Positions 6,570 through 7,839 of a stretch of 7,839 bases of DNA are shown piece by piece (the first letter of the stretch is position 1; each line of letters opens with the position of its first letter). The notes below the pieces were generated by a model. It ran no database searches and had not been told where the DNA came from. It saw only the letters and a program-made list of their open reading frames with translations. A program made the position numbers and the translations under genes. The stretch covers positions 1 through 7,839 of the forward strand of contig JAUVQW010000049.1 of assembly GCA_030597945.1 (NCBI GenBank), in the 5' to 3' direction. Source of the stretch: Actinomycetes bacterium (GTDB taxonomy: Bacteria; Actinomycetota; Aquicultoria; CAJVYJ01).

Positions 6570-6575
6570 TCCTTT
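6570..6575 (-). promoter_or_regulatory. Ribosome binding site fixing the thi4 start
   Basis: AAAGGA ends four bases before the ATG at 6565. This selects that codon over the in-frame ATG at 6652, which lies inside the riboswitch aptamer. Confidence 0.75.
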
Positions 6576-6580
6576 CTAGA

Positions 6581-6614
6581 AATAAAAAAAAGCGCAAACC
6601 AAAAAGGAAGCGCT
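6581..6614 (-). terminator. Riboswitch-controlled terminator (expression platform)
   Basis: AGCGC (6614-6610) pairs with GCGCT (6595-6591), with an inner CC/GG pairing and a T5 loop, and is followed by eight T (6591-6584) and then ATT. The competing antiterminator joins aptamer bases 6635-6627 (AAGGGAAGC) to 6611-6603 (GCTTCCTTT), nine consecutive pairs with one G-U. The two structures share bases 6611-6606 and cannot coexist. When TPP holds the aptamer's 3' strand in P1, the terminator is free to form. Without TPP, the antiterminator forms and transcription reads into thi4. Confidence 0.88.
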
Positions 6615-6626
6615 AACAAAATATAA

Positions 6627-6710
6627 GCTTCCCTTCGTAGGTATTGTCCCACAGGTTCAAACGGTTTTCGAAGATCATTTCGACTCTCAGCCCTTGCGAG
6701 CTCCCGTAGC
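6627..6710 (-). promoter_or_regulatory. TPP riboswitch aptamer (THI box)
   Basis: The leader of thi4 contains the conserved THI-box blocks in order: an ACGGGAGC 5' block, GGGCTGAGAG, ACCGTTTGAACCTG, GGACAATACC and CGAAGGGAAGC. GCT at the 5' end pairs with AGC at the 3' end (P1). ACGG pairs with CCGT (P2). GCTC-GCAA-GGGC forms a tetraloop-capped P3, and TCGAA/TTCGA forms an accessory P3a hairpin. GGG/CCT pairs close P5. Binding of thiamine diphosphate to this RNA class is well established, and here it sits before six thiamine genes, so it should lower their expression when TPP is plentiful. Confidence 0.96.
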
Positions 6711-6747
6711 GCGATATTCTCATTTCAATTTGCCGATATTACTTTAT

Positions 6748-6761
6748 GTAATAACTATTAC
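6748..6761. promoter_or_regulatory. Short palindrome over the -10 region, possible operator
   Basis: On the minus strand the sequence is GTAATA-GT-TATTAC, two perfect 6-base arms around a 2-base centre, covering the proposed -10 and the start-site region. A repressor bound here would block the promoter, but AT-rich palindromes of this size also occur by chance. No regulator gene is visible in the window. Confidence 0.25.
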
Positions 6762-6783
6762 TCTTTAAAAAAAACATTGTCAA
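6755..6783 (-). promoter_or_regulatory. Probable sigma-70-type promoter of the thiamine operon
   Basis: A perfect -35 hexamer TTGACA (6783-6778) is followed by 17 bases, including a run of eight T, and then a weak -10, TAATAG (6760-6755). A start near 6748 would leave a leader of about 180 bases containing the whole TPP riboswitch. The -35 lies only 8 bases past the ftsZ terminator, which fits a separate transcription unit. The -10 matches the consensus at only three of six positions, so its exact placement is tentative. Confidence 0.65.
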
Positions 6784-6790
6784 GTCTTTA

Positions 6791-6834
6791 GAAAAGCAAA
6801 AAGGCTCTACGTTTACACATAGTGCCTTTTTGCT
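6791..6834 (-). terminator. Intrinsic terminator of ftsZ
   Basis: On the minus strand an 11-base arm AGCAAAAAGGC (6834-6824) pairs perfectly with GCCTTTTTGCT (6805-6795). Past one A-A mismatch the stem continues with six more pairs (one a G-U) capped by a GUAA, i.e. GNRA-type, tetraloop. The right arm is U-rich and is followed by TTTTC. It lies 34 bases after the ftsZ stop. The A-rich left arm means it could also terminate plus-strand transcripts. Confidence 0.9.
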
Positions 6835-6868
6835 ATCTATCGGTTATCAATCGGAGAGAAATATCTTT

Positions 6869-7839
6869 TTAATTATCACCCTTTTTTAAAAAAGAAGGGA
6901 CTTCGTATTCTTCGCCGGTCTGAAAAACCGGGTCGGTTTCAATGTTTATATCAGTTGTGCCGGTTGTAAGATCCATCTTCTCTTGCTGCCTTCTTCTTTG
7001 ATCAAAACCGGTTGCTATGACCGTTACTCTTGCCTCGTCTTCCAAGGAATCATCTATGACAGCTCCAAAGATAATGTTGGCTTCCGGATGAGCGGAGTTA
7101 GCTACAATCTCTGCAGCTTCATTCACCTCAAAAAGCCCTAGGTCGCTACCGCCGGAGATATTTAACAACACTCCTTGAGCGCCTTCGATTGAGGCTTCTA
7201 AGAGGGGGCTGGAAATAGCCGCCTTTGCAGATTCTGTAGCTCTATTCTCACCGGAGGCGACACCAATTCCCATTAGCGCCGACCCCGCGTTTGCCATAAT
7301 TGTCCTGATGTCAGCGAAATCTAGATTGATAAGGCCGGGGACGGTAATAAGATCTGTAATTCCTTGAACACCCTGCCTCAATACGTCGTCTGCTACCCTA
7401 AAAGCATCAAGTATCGATGTCTTTTTCTCAGCTACTTGAAGTAATCTATCATTGGGGATAGTTATTAATGTATCTACTTTATCTCGAAGCCTGACTATTC
7501 CATCCTCGGCTTGAGTCGATCTCTTTCTACCCTCAAAACTAAATGGTCTAGTAACAACTCCAACGGTTAACGCTCCAATTTCCTTAGCTATCTCAGCTAT
7601 TACCGGCGCCGCTCCCGTTCCTGTCCCCCCGCCCTTTCCGGCAGTTATGAAGACCATGTCAGCACCTTTTAACGCTTCTTTAATTTCTTCTCTGCTTTCT
7701 TCAGCGGATTGAAGGCCGATCTCCGGATCCGCGCCTGCTCCCAACCCTTTTGTCAGGTCGCCTCCTATGTGAACCTTATAATCAGCGTCTGACATGAGTA
7801 ATGCTTGAGCATCAGTATTAACAGCTATAAATTCGACAC
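6869..7839 (-). CDS. ftsZ: Cell division protein FtsZ (3' part, 5' end outside window)
   Basis: FtsZ is the bacterial tubulin homologue, a cytoplasmic GTPase that polymerises into the division ring. The visible part codes for 322 residues and stays open to the window edge. An internal ATG at 7795 is not the start, because the 14 codons before it read as standard FtsZ (VEFIAVNTDAQALL). Roughly 30 N-terminal residues should lie outside. The tubulin signature GGGTGTG is at visible residues 69-75. The T7 catalytic loop NLDFADI is at 171-177, and the C-terminal GTPase-activating domain follows. A short linker of about 40 residues leads to the conserved C-terminal peptide EVPSFLKK, which docks membrane anchors and regulators in this family, then GDN. 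The match is continuous with no frameshift. The wording of the core resembles Actinomycetota FtsZ. It ends in its own terminator, so it is not part of the thiamine operon. Confidence 0.97.
   Translation of the reverse strand, partial: VEFIAVNTDAQALLMSDADYKVHIGGDLTKGLGAGADPEIGLQSAEESREEIKEALKGADMVFITAGKGGGTGTGAAPVIAEIAKEIGALTVGVVTRPFSFEGRKRSTQAEDGIVRLRDKVDTLITIPNDRLLQVAEKKTSILDAFRVADDVLRQGVQGITDLITVPGLINLDFADIRTIMANAGSALMGIGVASGENRATESAKAAISSPLLEASIEGAQGVLLNISGGSDLGLFEVNEAAEIVANSAHPEANIIFGAVIDDSLEDEARVTVIATGFDQRRRQQEKMDLTTGTTDINIETDPVFQTGEEYEVPSFLKKGDN

Noticed and set aside
6566..6652. N-terminal extension of Thi4 by 29 residues, with an apparent hydrophobic membrane segment
   Set aside because: It translates the riboswitch aptamer and terminator. 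The ATG at 6565 has a ribosome site, and the family normally starts there.

Overview
The window is a 7.8 kb stretch of bacterial chromosome in which every convincing gene lies on the minus strand, so it reads from right to left. The FtsZ fragment carries sequence typical of Actinomycetota (VNTDAQALLMSDAD at the visible start, SPLLEASIEGAQGVLLNISGG in the core, a VPSFLKK tail). Together with a mid-40s GC content by eye and a prokaryotic Thi4 thiazole synthase, this suggests an anaerobic, lower-GC lineage of Actinomycetota. The lineage is inferred from remembered family sequence, not from a search.

Right to left: (i) the 3' part of ftsZ (6869-7839) runs off the window edge and ends in a strong intrinsic terminator (6791-6834). 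(ii) A promoter (6755-6783) is followed by a complete TPP riboswitch (aptamer 6627-6710). Its expression platform contains a terminator and a competing antiterminator, a transcriptional OFF switch. (iii) Six genes form a tight operon: thi4, thiM, thiE, thiC, thiL, thiD (6565 down to 1112, gaps of about 3-40 bases). (iv) A 189-base gap carries an extended -10 promoter placed so that the next mRNA would be leaderless. (v) The last gene, at 179-922, is a degenerate ThiD-like protein that has lost the kinase signature motifs. (vi) A GC-rich edge segment (1-178) has several short inverted repeats and no gene I can support.

The operon is an almost complete thiamine diphosphate pathway. ThiC makes HMP-P, ThiD phosphorylates it, Thi4 makes the thiazole from NAD, glycine and sulfur, ThiM salvages free thiazole alcohol, ThiE joins the halves and ThiL makes TPP. 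TPP then feeds back on the leader. Thi4 replaces the usual bacterial thiSGH/thiO/thiF set, none of which is present here. The Nudix-type hydrolase expected to release the thiazole phosphate from the adenylated Thi4 product is also absent.

Most worth a second look are the degenerate ThiD paralog with its apparent leaderless promoter, the cysteine at the sulfur-donor position of Thi4, the in-frame thiM-TAA-thiE junction with a TTG start, and the short-spaced C-x2-C-x3-C cluster motif of ThiC.
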